Assembly: GCA_903887415.1 (NCBI GenBank)
Contig: CAISPO010000029.1
Span: 173,225 to 237,224, forward strand
Reading direction: 5' to 3'
Source: an uncultured Bacteroidota bacterium
Lineage (GTDB): Bacteria > Bacteroidota > Bacteroidia > Chitinophagales > Chitinophagaceae
Length of the DNA: 64,000 bases
The stretch's first letter is position 1. Each line of letters starts with the position of its first letter. The notes under the pieces are model-generated. The model saw only the letters and a program-made list of their open reading frames with translations. It ran no database searches and was not told where the DNA came from. A program made the translations under genes and the position numbers. Below, piece by piece: positions 44,783-55,484 of this stretch.

Positions 44783-44809
44783 GTTCCCAACTACCCTTCC
44801 CAAACATAA

Positions 44810-47341
44810 CTGCTGGCGAAATTCAATAGTACAGGAAGTATTCTATGGTCCACCTATTTTGGAGGAACCGGGGGAACGGGCAATGCTTATACAGGCAATG
44901 TTGTTACGGATGCCACAGGGAATGTATATATATCAGGCTCAACAACGTGCCCTGCCGGAGTCGCTACCACAGGCGCTTACCAAACTACTATTGGCGGTGG
45001 CGAGGATGCTTTTCTAGCCAAATTCAATAGTTCTGGCCTTATTTACGCCTGTACTTATTTTGGCGGAAGTGAGTGGGAAAGCGGCGGTGTACTGGCGCTT
45101 GATGCAAATGGGAATGTATATATGGCAGGAGCTACAACCAGTACTTCAGGTATTGCCACTATAGGAGCTTACCAGACATCAATGGATACAGCGCTTGAAG
45201 ACGCGTTTTTAACCAAATTCGTGATCAATTGTTCAGGCTTTACCGCAGGTACTATAAGCGGTACCACAAACGTTTGCCCGGCCGCAGCTATTACACTGAC
45301 TAATACAGCAACGGGCGGTGTGTGGAGCAGCAGTAATACTGCCATAGGCACAGTGGGCTCTGCAAGTGGAATAGTTACCGCTATATCTTCCGGCACAACA
45401 ACTATTAGTTTTACGGTAACGAATGCCTGCGGCACGGCATATGCAACCCAAATAATTACCGTAAATCCTTCACCATCCGCAGGTACTATTTCCGGGCCGT
45501 CAGTTGTATGCACAAGCACACCAATTACATTATCTGACGCCGCAGGAAGCGGCACATGGAGCAGCAGCGGCCCCGGCATTGCTACTGTACGCTCTACAGG
45601 TATAGTGACCGGTATAGCACCCGGCACTGCGACTATAAGTTTCGCGGCAACCAATGCTTGCGGCACAACGTATGCAACCCAAATAATTACTGTAAACACG
45701 TTGCCGTCTGCAGGTATTATTTCCGGGCCATCGGTTGTATGCACAGGCACACCAATTACATTATCTGACGCGGCAGGAAGCGGGACATGGAGCAGCAGTA
45801 GTGCCGGCATTGCAACGGTAGGGTCCACGGGTATAGTTACAGGTATAACAACCGGCACCACAACTATCAGTTTTACCGTAACTAACGCCTGCGCTTCCGC
45901 TTATGCAACGCTGATAGTTACTGTAAGTATTCCTCCATCGGCAGGTATTATTACCGGGCCATCGCTTGTTTGCACGGGTGCGACGATCAATCTTACCGAT
46001 GCCATATCCGGCGGCACGTGGAGCAGCACCAGCAGCAGCGTGGCCACAGTGGGCTCTTCCGGCATAGTTACCGGCGTGGGTACGGGCACTACGACCATCA
46101 GCTATACGGAAACGAATGCCTGCGGCTCTGTAGCGGCGACTGCGATCGTTTCTGTGAATGTGGCCCCATCGGTAGGCGCGATATCCGGTACATTGTCTGT
46201 TTGTTCGGGGTTATCAACCTCCCTTACTGATGCTACTACGGGAGGCACCTGGAGTAGCGTCAGCGCTGGCACAGCCAGTGTAGGCACCTCGGGAACGGTG
46301 ACCGGGATAAGCGCCGGCACATCTCTTATCAGTTACACTATTACCACGGCTTGCAGAGCGTCTGCGGCGACGGCAATAGTCACCGTAAACACTACTCCAG
46401 TTGCGACCGGCATCTCCGGTCCATCTGCAGTATGCATCGGCTCATCTATCACGCTAACAGATGCCTTGCCAGGAGGAACATGGACCAGCGCAAGCACAGG
46501 CATTGCTACTGTTGTGGGCTCAACAGGTGTTGTAACTGGCGTCTCTTCCGGTTCAGCACTTATTAGTTACACGCTCTCTAATTTGTGCGGAACGGCTACA
46601 GCTACTACAAACATTGCCGTGAGCACAGCCCCATCGGCAGGGACTATTACAGGCGCTACGAATGTATGTGTAACTGCATCCGTTACTTTGTCTGACCTGG
46701 TGACCGGCGGCACATGGAATGCGACCAATGGGCACGCGTTCATATCCAGTTCAGGAACAGTGCTGGGTGTTACCGCGGGCGTTGATACGATGATCTATAC
46801 TGTAACATCTATCTGCGCCACTACCACTTCTGCCACGGCAACATTGGTAATAACGGTGAACCCAGCACCAAATGCCGGCACGATCACCGGCTCCGACTCT
46901 GTGTGCGTAAGTCAGTCTATTTCCCTTTCAGATGCTGTTGCCGGCGGGACGTGGACTGCAAGCAATAGCAATGCTTTTGTGTCTAGCAGCGGAGGCATAT
47001 TCGGAGTAACAGCCGGCACAGATAATATTACGTACACAACAAACGGCGCATGTGGATCTGCGAATGCCGAGCTGCTTGTTACGATCTATGACTGCAGTAC
47101 GGGTATAAGCAATATACCTGTGAGTGACTATTCCCCCTACCCTAACCCGGCGCAGAACAGCATCACGATAACCGGTTCAACGAACGTCAATAAAGTTATC
47201 ATCAGCAATGTCCTGGGGCAAGAGGTTTTTACAGTGGAATACAATAGCACTATAGTCGCGGTCAATATAGACCAGTTACCTGCGGGCATATATCTTGTCA
47301 GGATAAATGATGTAAAAATTTACAAGCTGGTCAAGGAGTAA
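44810..47341 (+). pseudogene. 5'-truncated T9SS protein with SBBP and Ig-like repeats
   Basis: The frame is open from CTG 44810 (preceded in frame by TAA 44807-44809) to the stop at 47341, but the first in-frame ATG is at 45122 and no signal peptide is encoded. Residues from 44810 are already inside SBBP beta-propeller repeats (LAKFNSTGSILWSTYFGG, DATGNVYISGST, DAFLAKFNSSG, DANGNVYMAGAT). Eight Ig-like repeats of ~77 residues and a type A sorting tail (YPNPAQNSITITG...KLVKE) follow. The family normally starts with a signal peptide and several SBBP units, so the 5' end has been lost, joined right after ytxH. Not exportable as it stands. Confidence 0.8.
45238..47090 (+). repeat. Eight tandem ~230-bp repeats encoding Ig-like domains
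   Basis: Repeat unit begins (S/N)AGTISG(P)S-VC and ends NACG-(T)YATQIITVN. Units 2 and 3 (about 45475-45930) are nearly identical at DNA level (tattatttccgggcc, acaccaattacattatctga, gtatgcacaagcacacc/gtatgcacaggcacacc), a sign of recent duplication or gene conversion. Units 7-8 are the most diverged. Confidence 0.8.
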
Positions 47342-47363
47342 TAACGTTCATAGATTCATCGGT

Positions 47364-47393
47364 AAACTGCAATGGAGTTATCCGTTGCAGTTT
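47364..47393 (+). terminator. Terminator after the broken T9SS gene
   Basis: 12-bp stem aaactgcaatgg / ccgttgcagttt (one T-G pair), loop agttat, followed by TTTTTT. Confidence 0.7.
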
Positions 47394-47499
47394 TTTACTT
47401 TTTTGGCTATTTGCAGAAGGCCTGTATCGTTAAAAAAACGATAAATGGCTGCAACACAATAATAACACGTGCGCCTGTGCGTTGTAGTTGAAAAACTAT

Positions 47500-48021
47500 A
47501 TGCCGAAACGATACATGGCAATCGCCATTTGCTTTCTATTTACGCTGTTCTCTATAAATAGCGAGGCAGGGTTCGTAATGAAAAAAGCAGGCAGCGAACA
47601 GACAGCCGCCTTTACCACAACTACAAAAAGACAAACAATAAAGGAGGCATTCCATAATCTTCATAAAGGATTGGCTCCACGAAGAAACAATTATTACCTG
47701 GAGCGAAATGGCAATAGCTTTAAAGGTGCTATGGCCTTACTCTGCGGTGTGGCCTCCGTGGCGATGACAACAATTGGGATGTTCAACGTTGCCATTTATA
47801 CTGCAGGCACCATTAGCATAACCGGGACAACGGGAATACTATTATTATTAGGAGCATGGGGCCTTGGTATCCTGGGTATAGTGCTGGCCAAATGGATGAA
47901 ACATGGGATGGGCCATGCAGGCTCCGTATTTGGCATAATAACAGTTGCTTTTTTTGTGCTAATGCTTGAGGTTGCCGCTCTTCTTTCGGGAAATTTTGAT
48001 GCATCCGTCTTTTTCAATTAG
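47500..48021 (+). CDS. Small secreted or membrane protein of unknown function
   Basis: 173 residues from ATG 47500 (the frame opens at TTG 47488). Signal MPKRYMAIAICFLFTLFSINSEA, a soluble Lys/Arg-rich stretch (KRQTIKEAFHNLHKGLAPRRNNYY), then three membrane helices (AMALLCGVASVAMTTIGMF, ITGTTGILLLLGAWGLGILGIVLA, VFGIITVAFFVLMLEVAALL). DUF-type Bacteroidota membrane protein; no function known. Confidence 0.6.
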   Translation: MPKRYMAIAICFLFTLFSINSEAGFVMKKAGSEQTAAFTTTTKRQTIKEAFHNLHKGLAPRRNNYYLERNGNSFKGAMALLCGVASVAMTTIGMFNVAIYTAGTISITGTTGILLLLGAWGLGILGIVLAKWMKHGMGHAGSVFGIITVAFFVLMLEVAALLSGNFDASVFFN

Positions 48022-48117
48022 CCTTAGTTTAGGAACAGGCATAAGTGATCTCCACCGCTCATATGAATGACAACTGCCAAAGATGCCAGAGATTTTACCG
48101 ATCGCACCTTGCTTATT

Positions 48118-50730
48118 CTAATCAGGCAAAATGATCTTAAACATAGCGCCAGTGCCAGGTGAGCTTTGGATTTCAATTTTTCCATGCATCATCTCCACCT
48201 GTGTCTTTACAGTAAACAGCCCAAGTCCCTTACCTTCTATCTGTGGATGAAAACGCTGGTATAGCCCAAATATGCGGCCTGAATACCGGTCCACATCTAT
48301 ACCCATACCATTGTCGGTAAAATAGATACCTACCTGCCCGGCCTGCTTCTCACTGCGTATCCTGATATTGGGTTGTGTTCCAGGCTTCGCAAATTTTATC
48401 GCATTCAGGATGAGGTTGTAAAATATGCTCAAGGCGTAAGAACGGATGGCCTGAACCTCATAAACGCCATCAAAATCACATGTAATAGCCGCGTTGCTAT
48501 TGACAATTAGCTGGTTTATGCTCGCCTTCACATTCTGCACAATATCATACAGGTTTATTTTATGCTTTTGTTCCGAAACATCCCTGCGGATATGCAGTAT
48601 CTCATTGAGATCTCTGATCACCATATCCAGCCTTTCTGCAGTTTGTCCTATTCCATCCACGATGTACCCAAGACTTTCATCGTAACCTTCCTCCCTGAGC
48701 AGCGCATGCAACCCAAGCATTGTTGACAAAGGCCCTCTGACATTATGTGATAGTATGTACGCAAACTGCTCCAGGTCCCGGTTCTTTTGAATCAGGTCGG
48801 TGATCATATTCTGCCTTTCGATCTCCAGGTTCTTCCTTTTAGTGATATCATGCGCTGTGACGCAAATGCCGATAGTTTTACCATTAGTTATAACGGGTGT
48901 GACGGTAACCGTGATATGCATAGTTTGCGTTTCGCTAGCATAGGTGGTATCGTATTCTACTGGCTTTGAAGTTGCTACAACCGTTCCAAAAATTTCCTTT
49001 ATGCTCTCCCGTCTCTCTGGGGTCGCCTGATCTATAAAGTTATCCCCCACACGCATACTTATCCCTGTCAGCGCACTGTACCAACTCATAAGGTACTGGT
49101 TATAAGCCAGTACATTTAAGTTTGCATCCAGCAGGAGGTAGGATACATGCGTAGTGTCGAAAATAGACCGGAGATTGGCCTCAGACTTATCATGAAGTTC
49201 CCTGATGACTATCTTATCCAGAGCATACGTAATGTTATCGGTTACCTCGCGTAGCAGGCGAACCTCTTCATCATTAAAGAAGAAAGGCTCCGACATGAGA
49301 AGTACGAGCGCTCCCTCTATTTCGGAATTTACATAGATGGGAAATGAAAGCCCAGAAAGGTAGTTGCGCCTGACCATTTCAGCTTTTACATACAATGGCA
49401 TTTCGGAGTCGTTTGCGATATCGTTGTAATAGAAATGGGTCTTTGCACGTATGGCCCTTGCAGAGGGTATCGACGATTTGGATACTTTCATGTCTGCAAT
49501 GCCAATGGCATCAAAGAAGCCGTCTTCATTGCCAGCCCATGCTACGGGCGTGGTTTTGTCTTCCTGTTTGTTGTAAGTGCCTATCCATGCCATCTGGAAT
49601 TTGCCTACTTCTACGGCTATCCTGCAGGCAGCTGCATAAATCTGTTCCCTGTTTTCCAGCTTCAGCATCGATTCGTTGATCTGGCTGATGAATTGGTAGA
49701 GGCGGTTGAGGCGCAGTATCTCCCGCTCAGCATTTTTTATTTCAGAGACGTCGATGGAGTAGGTGGAGATACCGATGACCTTGCCACCAGAAACGACCGG
49801 GTTATAAGTGGTGCGATAAAAGATATGCCTGCCATCCCGGATATAGTCAACTTCGATAGCCTGTTTATTTCCTTTCAGCACTGCATCAAGCATTGCATGG
49901 CGTTCAGCTTTCACATTCTCGGGGAAGAATTCGTAGATCTCCATTCCGGGCATGGGGTGTTTGCCTGTAAGCCGCTTATGCTCATGGATGAACGCCCTGT
50001 TGTAGATAAGGTATCTTTTATCGGCATCGACCAGGCAGGCAGCGCCTTCCACATTATCAAAGAAAGCGGACAACTCGGCCTGGCTTTTTCTTATGAGTTC
50101 CTGCGATCTTTTTTGCTCCGTGATATCTATCATTGTGCCTATGATCGCAGGCGCGCCGCGATACAACGTTGTAGCGCCAAACATCTCCAGCCACATAAGC
50201 TCACCGTTCTTTTTAAATGCCCTTACTTCGTACCTCGTCTCATTCGATTTTCCATCCAGCCTTGCCTGTATATTTTTATTAACAATATCTATGTCATCTT
50301 TATGTGTGGACTGATTAATAGGAGCAGCTAAAATTTCTTCCTCAGTGTAGCCTGATGTCTCGATAATGCGTGGATTAACATACACATACCTGCCATTCTG
50401 TATAATATAAACGCCCACAAGGGATTTTTCCACCAGCGCCTGGAATTTCTGCTCCGACTCCTTTTTTGCCGTAATATTTTCTATTTGCGACACAAAATAT
50501 AATGGCTGGGAATTGATGTCTCTTATAATTGCAGTATTCAGGGTTACCCATATCACTGAACCATTTTTATGCAGGTACCTCTTCTCGGTTGTGTAATGAT
50601 CTTTAGTGCCGTCTAATATCTGTTGAACGTTTTCGGTATCCGTGTCCAGGTGGTCGGGGATGTGTGATCTCCCTGAAAGAAAGCGACAGAAGCTCTTCAC
50701 TGGTATAGCCCACCATGTCGCAAAGCGCAT
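48118..50730 (-). CDS. PAS/GAF histidine kinase, C-terminal fragment of a frameshifted gene
   Basis: The sequence homologous to PAS domains begins at the frameshift (about 50656) with [17 protein letters not shown]; the ORF's nominal start at 50730 reads nonsense. Order: rest of one PAS, three further PAS domains ([52 protein letters not shown]), a GAF domain between them, then a phosphoacceptor helix [19 protein letters not shown] with His, N-box [10 protein letters not shown]1 DNGMGID, G2 GKGLGLFTV. No receiver domain. It transmits a signal to an unknown response regulator. Read with the next entry as one ~1613-residue protein. Confidence 0.82.
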   Translation of the reverse strand: MRFATWWAIPVKSFCRFLSGRSHIPDHLDTDTENVQQILDGTKDHYTTEKRYLHKNGSVIWVTLNTAIIRDINSQPLYFVSQIENITAKKESEQKFQALVEKSLVGVYIIQNGRYVYVNPRIIETSGYTEEEILAAPINQSTHKDDIDIVNKNIQARLDGKSNETRYEVRAFKKNGELMWLEMFGATTLYRGAPAIIGTMIDITEQKRSQELIRKSQAELSAFFDNVEGAACLVDADKRYLIYNRAFIHEHKRLTGKHPMPGMEIYEFFPENVKAERHAMLDAVLKGNKQAIEVDYIRDGRHIFYRTTYNPVVSGGKVIGISTYSIDVSEIKNAEREILRLNRLYQFISQINESMLKLENREQIYAAACRIAVEVGKFQMAWIGTYNKQEDKTTPVAWAGNEDGFFDAIGIADMKVSKSSIPSARAIRAKTHFYYNDIANDSEMPLYVKAEMVRRNYLSGLSFPIYVNSEIEGALVLLMSEPFFFNDEEVRLLREVTDNITYALDKIVIRELHDKSEANLRSIFDTTHVSYLLLDANLNVLAYNQYLMSWYSALTGISMRVGDNFIDQATPERRESIKEIFGTVVATSKPVEYDTTYASETQTMHITVTVTPVITNGKTIGICVTAHDITKRKNLEIERQNMITDLIQKNRDLEQFAYILSHNVRGPLSTMLGLHALLREEGYDESLGYIVDGIGQTAERLDMVIRDLNEILHIRRDVSEQKHKINLYDIVQNVKASINQLIVNSNAAITCDFDGVYEVQAIRSYALSIFYNLILNAIKFAKPGTQPNIRIRSEKQAGQVGIYFTDNGMGIDVDRYSGRIFGLYQRFHPQIEGKGLGLFTVKTQVEMMHGKIEIQSSPGTGAMFKIILPD

Positions 50731-52960
50731 TATTTACTTTCATGAACACCCCATTTGGGGCAACAAGTGCCATACCAATCGCCGCATGCTCGAACGAACT
50801 CCTGAAGTTGGCTTCAGACTTTGTAAGAGCATCCTGATTAGACTTTTTATTAAAGTAGACCATGATCGTCTCTGCGATCGCATTCAGCAGTTCCCGCTCT
50901 TCTCTAAAGAATGGCCCTTCAAACTCATCAGCCCTCTGCTCAACATAAATCACTTCTACAAATCCCGTCCGTCCATCCTGCAATTCTATCTTCGCTTGTT
51001 GCGCATACTCTGAAGGCCGGTAATTCTGAGTTTTATATTCAACCCCTTCCAACACAATTCTTGCAGCACATATTTCAGGATACTGCCATCCGGGAGGAAT
51101 AATATTTGTTATTGCGGCAAATACCTGCTCAATGCTTTGTTCTGCGTCCTGTAATATTTTGTTCGTCTGATAGATGGTTGACAGTTCTTTCGCCCGCTCA
51201 CCCAGTAAATGGCTTACCTTTTCTTTAGCTTCCCTGTTCCGTATATTTCCTGCGGCAAGTGAAACATTTGCCGCCATGCGCTGTAAAATGTTGAATTCAT
51301 GGTCTTCAAAAGCACCAGCACGTTCCGAATAAATGTTTATGGCGCCTTTTTGCCCATCTATTAATAACGGAAGTACAAGAGAAGATGCGATACCATACTG
51401 CTGCGCTTTTTCAACCCAGGGCGCAAAAAAATCGGAAGTCTTTACATTATTGGTAATCACCGGCTTCCCTTCCCGCAGAACACGTGCTGTAGGCCCTTTC
51501 GACAGCGTTGCATCCTTCGTTGATATCGGGATACCCTCAATGTATCCTGTAGCGCCGGCGGCAAATTGTACTTTCACAAATTGCTCATCACCATCAGGCT
51601 CATAGCACATCCAGGCCAGTTTATATTGTCCTCCGGTTACAATGCACTTGCATACTTTTTCAAAAAGATCAGCCTCTGTGGCTGATTGCAGAATGATGTC
51701 ATTGATCTTATTTAATAGAGTCAGTTCCCTGTTATACCTGTTTATGCTCTCTACCGTTTTTCTTTTTTCAGTAATATCAGTAGTGATAATAAATATACCT
51801 TCTTCTACAGGTTCTACTCTAAAGTCATACCAGCCTGTCATGCCGTTGCTATAGGTATATTGCTCCTCAAAGATCACCCGCTTGCGCTCTTCCATGCACT
51901 TTCTGTACATGGCATAGATATTGCTTGTTTCCACTCCGGGATGCATTTGATAAATGGTCTTGCCCAATATCTCTTCGCTAGTGCTGAAAGCCTGCTTTGC
52001 CGCTTCGCTGTTTATATAAATGTATTTCCAGTCAAACCCAATTATTTTACACCCGATGGGCATATCTTCCATCGTGGTACGTAGGCGGTCCTCCGTTTTT
52101 AACAACCGCTCGTGCTCTCTTTCTATTATTTTTTTCAGCCGGTAGGGCTCTTTCGCTCTTGTATAAACAATTGAACCCACCAGGAATGAAAAAAGCACAC
52201 CTAGTATGGACAACTCAATCGGATAGGTATGAACAGGAAAAGCCGGGTTATAAGCAACCTGCAGCAGCCAACCACCCTCTGGCAGTTCAATGGATACTGA
52301 TTTTGCAAAATCCCCGGCGGTGTGATTGGTAAAAAAATATTCGGTGCGCCCGGTGGATGGATCTGCTTTTGACAACTGGAAGATGAAACGGTTTGTAACG
52401 CTGTCGCCGAGGGCCAGCATCTTGCCTATGGTTGATAATTTCGTTCTCACCATTGAAAAACCGATGAAAGAATCGTTTACGAATATCGGCAACCGGCCAA
52501 CAATACCTTTGCCGGGAGAGGTCCTCAGGTCGTAGGGGCCTGAAAAGTATATTTCCCTCTTTGTAACTGCATTAACAGCATCCTTCCCTCTCACCGGATC
52601 GGCGAGTATATTGTACCTTATGGGTTGCGGTGTTTCCATGGGAAACACATTGGTAGTCACATACCGGTCGGATAACCCCATGCCATCAACATACTTACTC
52701 GCGCTTAATATCTGCTTAGCAATACTGTCGAAATTCTTTGGCACACCATACTCTTTATAAATAATGGCGAGTGCATTAGCTGAGGCTACGTTGCAATTTA
52801 TAATAGTGCTGAACCTGTCTTTTACCGCGTTCAATTCGTGTGCCAGTTCAGCGTTTTGCTTTTCTTTTTGCACCGAATACTGCAGGAATGCCAGTGACTG
52901 TGTCAGCACTAAGGCAGACATAAACACCAGGATAAACACAAGGATCGGGCGTTTCTGCAT
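50603..52960 (-). CDS. CHASE/PAS/GAF sensor, N-terminal fragment of the same frameshifted histidine kinase
   Basis: Starts at ATG 52960 ([20 protein letters not shown]; the frame begins at TTG 52975). A first membrane helix, then a periplasmic CHASE domain ([36 protein letters not shown]) to about residue 240, and a second helix ([19 protein letters not shown]). PAS and two GAF domains follow, and a second PAS that stops inside [14 protein letters not shown] when the frame is lost at the G-run 50656-50659. Past that the frame continues 12 codons to a stop. The downstream half continues in the other frame without loss. Confidence 0.82.
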   Translation of the reverse strand: MQKRPILVFILVFMSALVLTQSLAFLQYSVQKEKQNAELAHELNAVKDRFSTIINCNVASANALAIIYKEYGVPKNFDSIAKQILSASKYVDGMGLSDRYVTTNVFPMETPQPIRYNILADPVRGKDAVNAVTKREIYFSGPYDLRTSPGKGIVGRLPIFVNDSFIGFSMVRTKLSTIGKMLALGDSVTNRFIFQLSKADPSTGRTEYFFTNHTAGDFAKSVSIELPEGGWLLQVAYNPAFPVHTYPIELSILGVLFSFLVGSIVYTRAKEPYRLKKIIEREHERLLKTEDRLRTTMEDMPIGCKIIGFDWKYIYINSEAAKQAFSTSEEILGKTIYQMHPGVETSNIYAMYRKCMEERKRVIFEEQYTYSNGMTGWYDFRVEPVEEGIFIITTDITEKRKTVESINRYNRELTLLNKINDIILQSATEADLFEKVCKCIVTGGQYKLAWMCYEPDGDEQFVKVQFAAGATGYIEGIPISTKDATLSKGPTARVLREGKPVITNNVKTSDFFAPWVEKAQQYGIASSLVLPLLIDGQKGAINIYSERAGAFEDHEFNILQRMAANVSLAAGNIRNREAKEKVSHLLGERAKELSTIYQTNKILQDAEQSIEQVFAAITNIIPPGWQYPEICAARIVLEGVEYKTQNYRPSEYAQQAKIELQDGRTGFVEVIYVEQRADEFEGPFFREERELLNAIAETIMVYFNKKSNQDALTKSEANFRSSFEHAAIGMALVAPNGVFMKVNNALCDMVGYTSEELLSLSFREITHPRPPGHGYRKRSTDIRRH

Positions 52961-53101
52961 AAATTCAACGATCAATTATCCTGAGATCAGCAGGTATCAG
53001 TGCTGATGCAAAATAAGGCCGATGGCCAAGTCATGCAAGAAAATTACGATTTTATTTTCTGCGGAAACTTTAAAGGTATATATGGAAGGATGTTAAATAT
53101 A

Positions 53102-53926
53102 CTATTCGCAGTTATAGGTGATCTGCGTAGTATTCACTCCCCCACCATCAAGGGTTTCTGAAATGTTCGTGATCTTACCGCTTGCGTCCAGCAAATATGA
53201 ATAGGTTTTGGTGCTGTCTGTAAAGCTGTCGAACGTCCGCTTCACCAGATGTTTGCTGGAGAATATGCCCCTGCCATAGTTTTCAAAGTCTGCAAGGTTT
53301 GCGGTTATGTTGCCAGTGTTATAAAGGGTGTCGTAATAGGAATAGCTTTTGTTTCCAACCAGGCCGCCGATATTGTATGATAGGTAGGCAGTAATATCCC
53401 CCCCCTGCCAGTAGGCACTGTCCATAGATTGCCCGGCCATACCTTCCCGGCTCGTGGTGTGCAGGTACATATCCCCCGTACTGTCATACCAGTAATTTTC
53501 CAGTATCAATGGCCCCGAATAGTAGTAAGACTCGCCTGAGGAAATAGATACCACCCTTTTCTGATCATCAACCGTAATGGTATCTATAAGACTGGGGGTG
53601 GTCTGGGTGCCATAAACCATCCTTACCTGTATGATATTGCCACTATACGCGAAGTAAGTGTAATGGCTTTGGCTCTGATAATAAGAATAATAGCTGCTGG
53701 AGGGGTCAAGCGGTATGTAGGCGTAAATATGCTGCACTGTGCCATCATTGTTATAATAAAACCTGTATGTTGTCCTTGGAATTGTCGTCGTATCGGCTGG
53801 AACTTCTGTAATAGTCGCTATCCTGCAGCCGGTAAATTTTGCAGGTGCCGGGGTGCCTGTTTTTTTGCAAGCAGCGATACACACAATGACAATGAGCAGG
53901 TCGAGAAAGAGGGATTTTTTAAGCAT
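53102..53926 (-). CDS. Putative lipoprotein with DUF4595-like beta repeats
   Basis: 274 residues. Lipoprotein signal KKSLFLDLLIVIVCIAAC then KKTG. Body of repeated strands typical of DUF4595-type Bacteroidota lipoproteins: YRFYYNNDGTVQHIYAY, DTITVDDQKRVVSI, YSYLLDASGKITNISE. Periplasmic/outer-membrane location expected; no catalytic signature. Alone on the minus strand between the kinase and a DUF58 protein. Confidence 0.75.
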   Translation of the reverse strand: MLKKSLFLDLLIVIVCIAACKKTGTPAPAKFTGCRIATITEVPADTTTIPRTTYRFYYNNDGTVQHIYAYIPLDPSSSYYSYYQSQSHYTYFAYSGNIIQVRMVYGTQTTPSLIDTITVDDQKRVVSISSGESYYYSGPLILENYWYDSTGDMYLHTTSREGMAGQSMDSAYWQGGDITAYLSYNIGGLVGNKSYSYYDTLYNTGNITANLADFENYGRGIFSSKHLVKRTFDSFTDSTKTYSYLLDASGKITNISETLDGGGVNTTQITYNCE

Positions 53927-54034
53927 AAGGTGGCAGGCTTTATAACGTTTATATACAGTAAATATAACGTTTTTTTGCGGTTTTTATTTTGGCAAAGGCA
54001 ATCTCCCGCCCTGATAAACCTATCGCATACCAAA

Positions 54035-55420
54035 TTATAACTCCCCACTGGTCACCTGGCTTTTGGCCAGTATCTCTGCTATTTCTTTTTCGCGCTTCTG
54101 AATGTGCAGCCGCATGGGTGAAAAAGTCCAGCGGGTACGAAGTTTGGACAACCTGTCATCAGGCGACCTGAAAATGAGACGTAACAACCAGTTGAGCGGC
54201 ACAAAGTGCTTGAATACATTCGACAGCTTCACAAAATAAACCACGGTAGCGGCATCGCAGCGGTCGAGCATATTTTTCAACTCCTCCGGGTCTGTGAGCG
54301 ATGATACACACAGCACTGTGCCGCTCTTTGGGTTAAAGTACTGTTGAAGCGGCGTGTCTTTATGCCACACACTATTACTGATGATACGTGCGGCACGCTC
54401 ACTATCTGTTAGCTGTTCCGGTATATTAAACGACTGGTCAGGCATAAAGCGCATTTCCCATTCTTTACCGGAAAGCGTGTCATATACCGTCCATATATTG
54501 TTTTTGTAGTAGTTCAGCATTTCCTTCATGTACCCTTCGCTCATCCACTGCGCTTTCACGGAGGCAAAAAAGGACGCATAAAAATACAGGTGAGACGCAT
54601 AGGGCTCGAACATCTCGGGCATGCGCACCACCAGCTCCCGGTTCTTTGCGTACACCTTCCATACTATGCGCCGCACATCGTCACCACTCTCAAAATCTTT
54701 ATAATTAAGCGGCTCGCCTTCTACCCTGCGCAGTTGTTCTATGCGTACGTCCATAGTTTCCGTCTTCTTAGGGAAGACCGCTGCGTCGCTTTCGTTAGTG
54801 AGTACCGGCGGCTGGTAGAAATGTCCCGATACCGGCTGCTCTGCCGCCAGCGAAAAAAGATGCAGCATATCCTGGAAGTAAACAAAGCCGCCCTTCAGCT
54901 CATACTCCTTTATATCCGGGAGGGCCATACGGCTGCGGCCTGCTATCGCCGTTCTTACAAAGGTCTTATCCTTCCACTTGTTGGAAAGCAAGCTAAAACG
55001 GCCGGTCATAATATTGTCGTCATAATACAGGCGGCCGGTTACAAACCCCAGCAGTGGCCGTATCACGCCCTGCAGACGGGTATTTAGAAAGAGCTTGTTC
55101 TTACTGCCTTTCTTTGTTTCCGCTGTAAACTCCACTTCCAGCTTATAGCCTTTGTTGCCACGCAGCCATAAGTAGTAAAAGTAACACACAAAAGTGCTGA
55201 GTACAGATACCACAATTATACCCAAGCCAAACCACATCACCATCTTGCCCATCAGCACGACAAACGGCATGAGCGGTGACGGATCTTCACCTTTCACTGG
55301 TGGCCTGTACAGCAACTTATAAGCGCCCCACCCCGCGGCAGCACACAATAAAGTATTAAGGGTAAACGGAAAGTACTGCCAGTAGTAGCGCAGCTTCCAT
55401 TTTATTTGTTTCCAGTTCAT
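54035..55420 (-). CDS. DUF58 domain protein
   Basis: 461 residues. Two membrane helices near the N-terminus (FTLNTLLCAAAGWGAYKLL and VVLMGKMVMWFGLGIIVVSVLSTFVCYFYYL). DUF58 hallmark near 241-280: EGEPLNYKDFESGDDVRRIVWKVYAKNRELVVRMPE. The C-terminal part resembles a von Willebrand A-like fold with a divergent metal site. DUF58 proteins usually partner with MoxR ATPases; no MoxR or transglutaminase gene is adjacent here, which is unusual. Longer than typical (about 300-440). Confidence 0.82.
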   Translation of the reverse strand: MNWKQIKWKLRYYWQYFPFTLNTLLCAAAGWGAYKLLYRPPVKGEDPSPLMPFVVLMGKMVMWFGLGIIVVSVLSTFVCYFYYLWLRGNKGYKLEVEFTAETKKGSKNKLFLNTRLQGVIRPLLGFVTGRLYYDDNIMTGRFSLLSNKWKDKTFVRTAIAGRSRMALPDIKEYELKGGFVYFQDMLHLFSLAAEQPVSGHFYQPPVLTNESDAAVFPKKTETMDVRIEQLRRVEGEPLNYKDFESGDDVRRIVWKVYAKNRELVVRMPEMFEPYASHLYFYASFFASVKAQWMSEGYMKEMLNYYKNNIWTVYDTLSGKEWEMRFMPDQSFNIPEQLTDSERAARIISNSVWHKDTPLQQYFNPKSGTVLCVSSLTDPEELKNMLDRCDAATVVYFVKLSNVFKHFVPLNWLLRLIFRSPDDRLSKLRTRWTFSPMRLHIQKREKEIAEILAKSQVTSGEL

Positions 55421-55484
55421 CAGGCAGTACCCGGTATTAATTTATACAAGGTATGAAAATAAAGAAACGGAACTGTAAGAGTTG

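Noticed and set aside
45238..47090. Regular repeats suggesting a CRISPR array
   Set aside because: Units are ~230 bp and in frame; they encode Ig-like domains.
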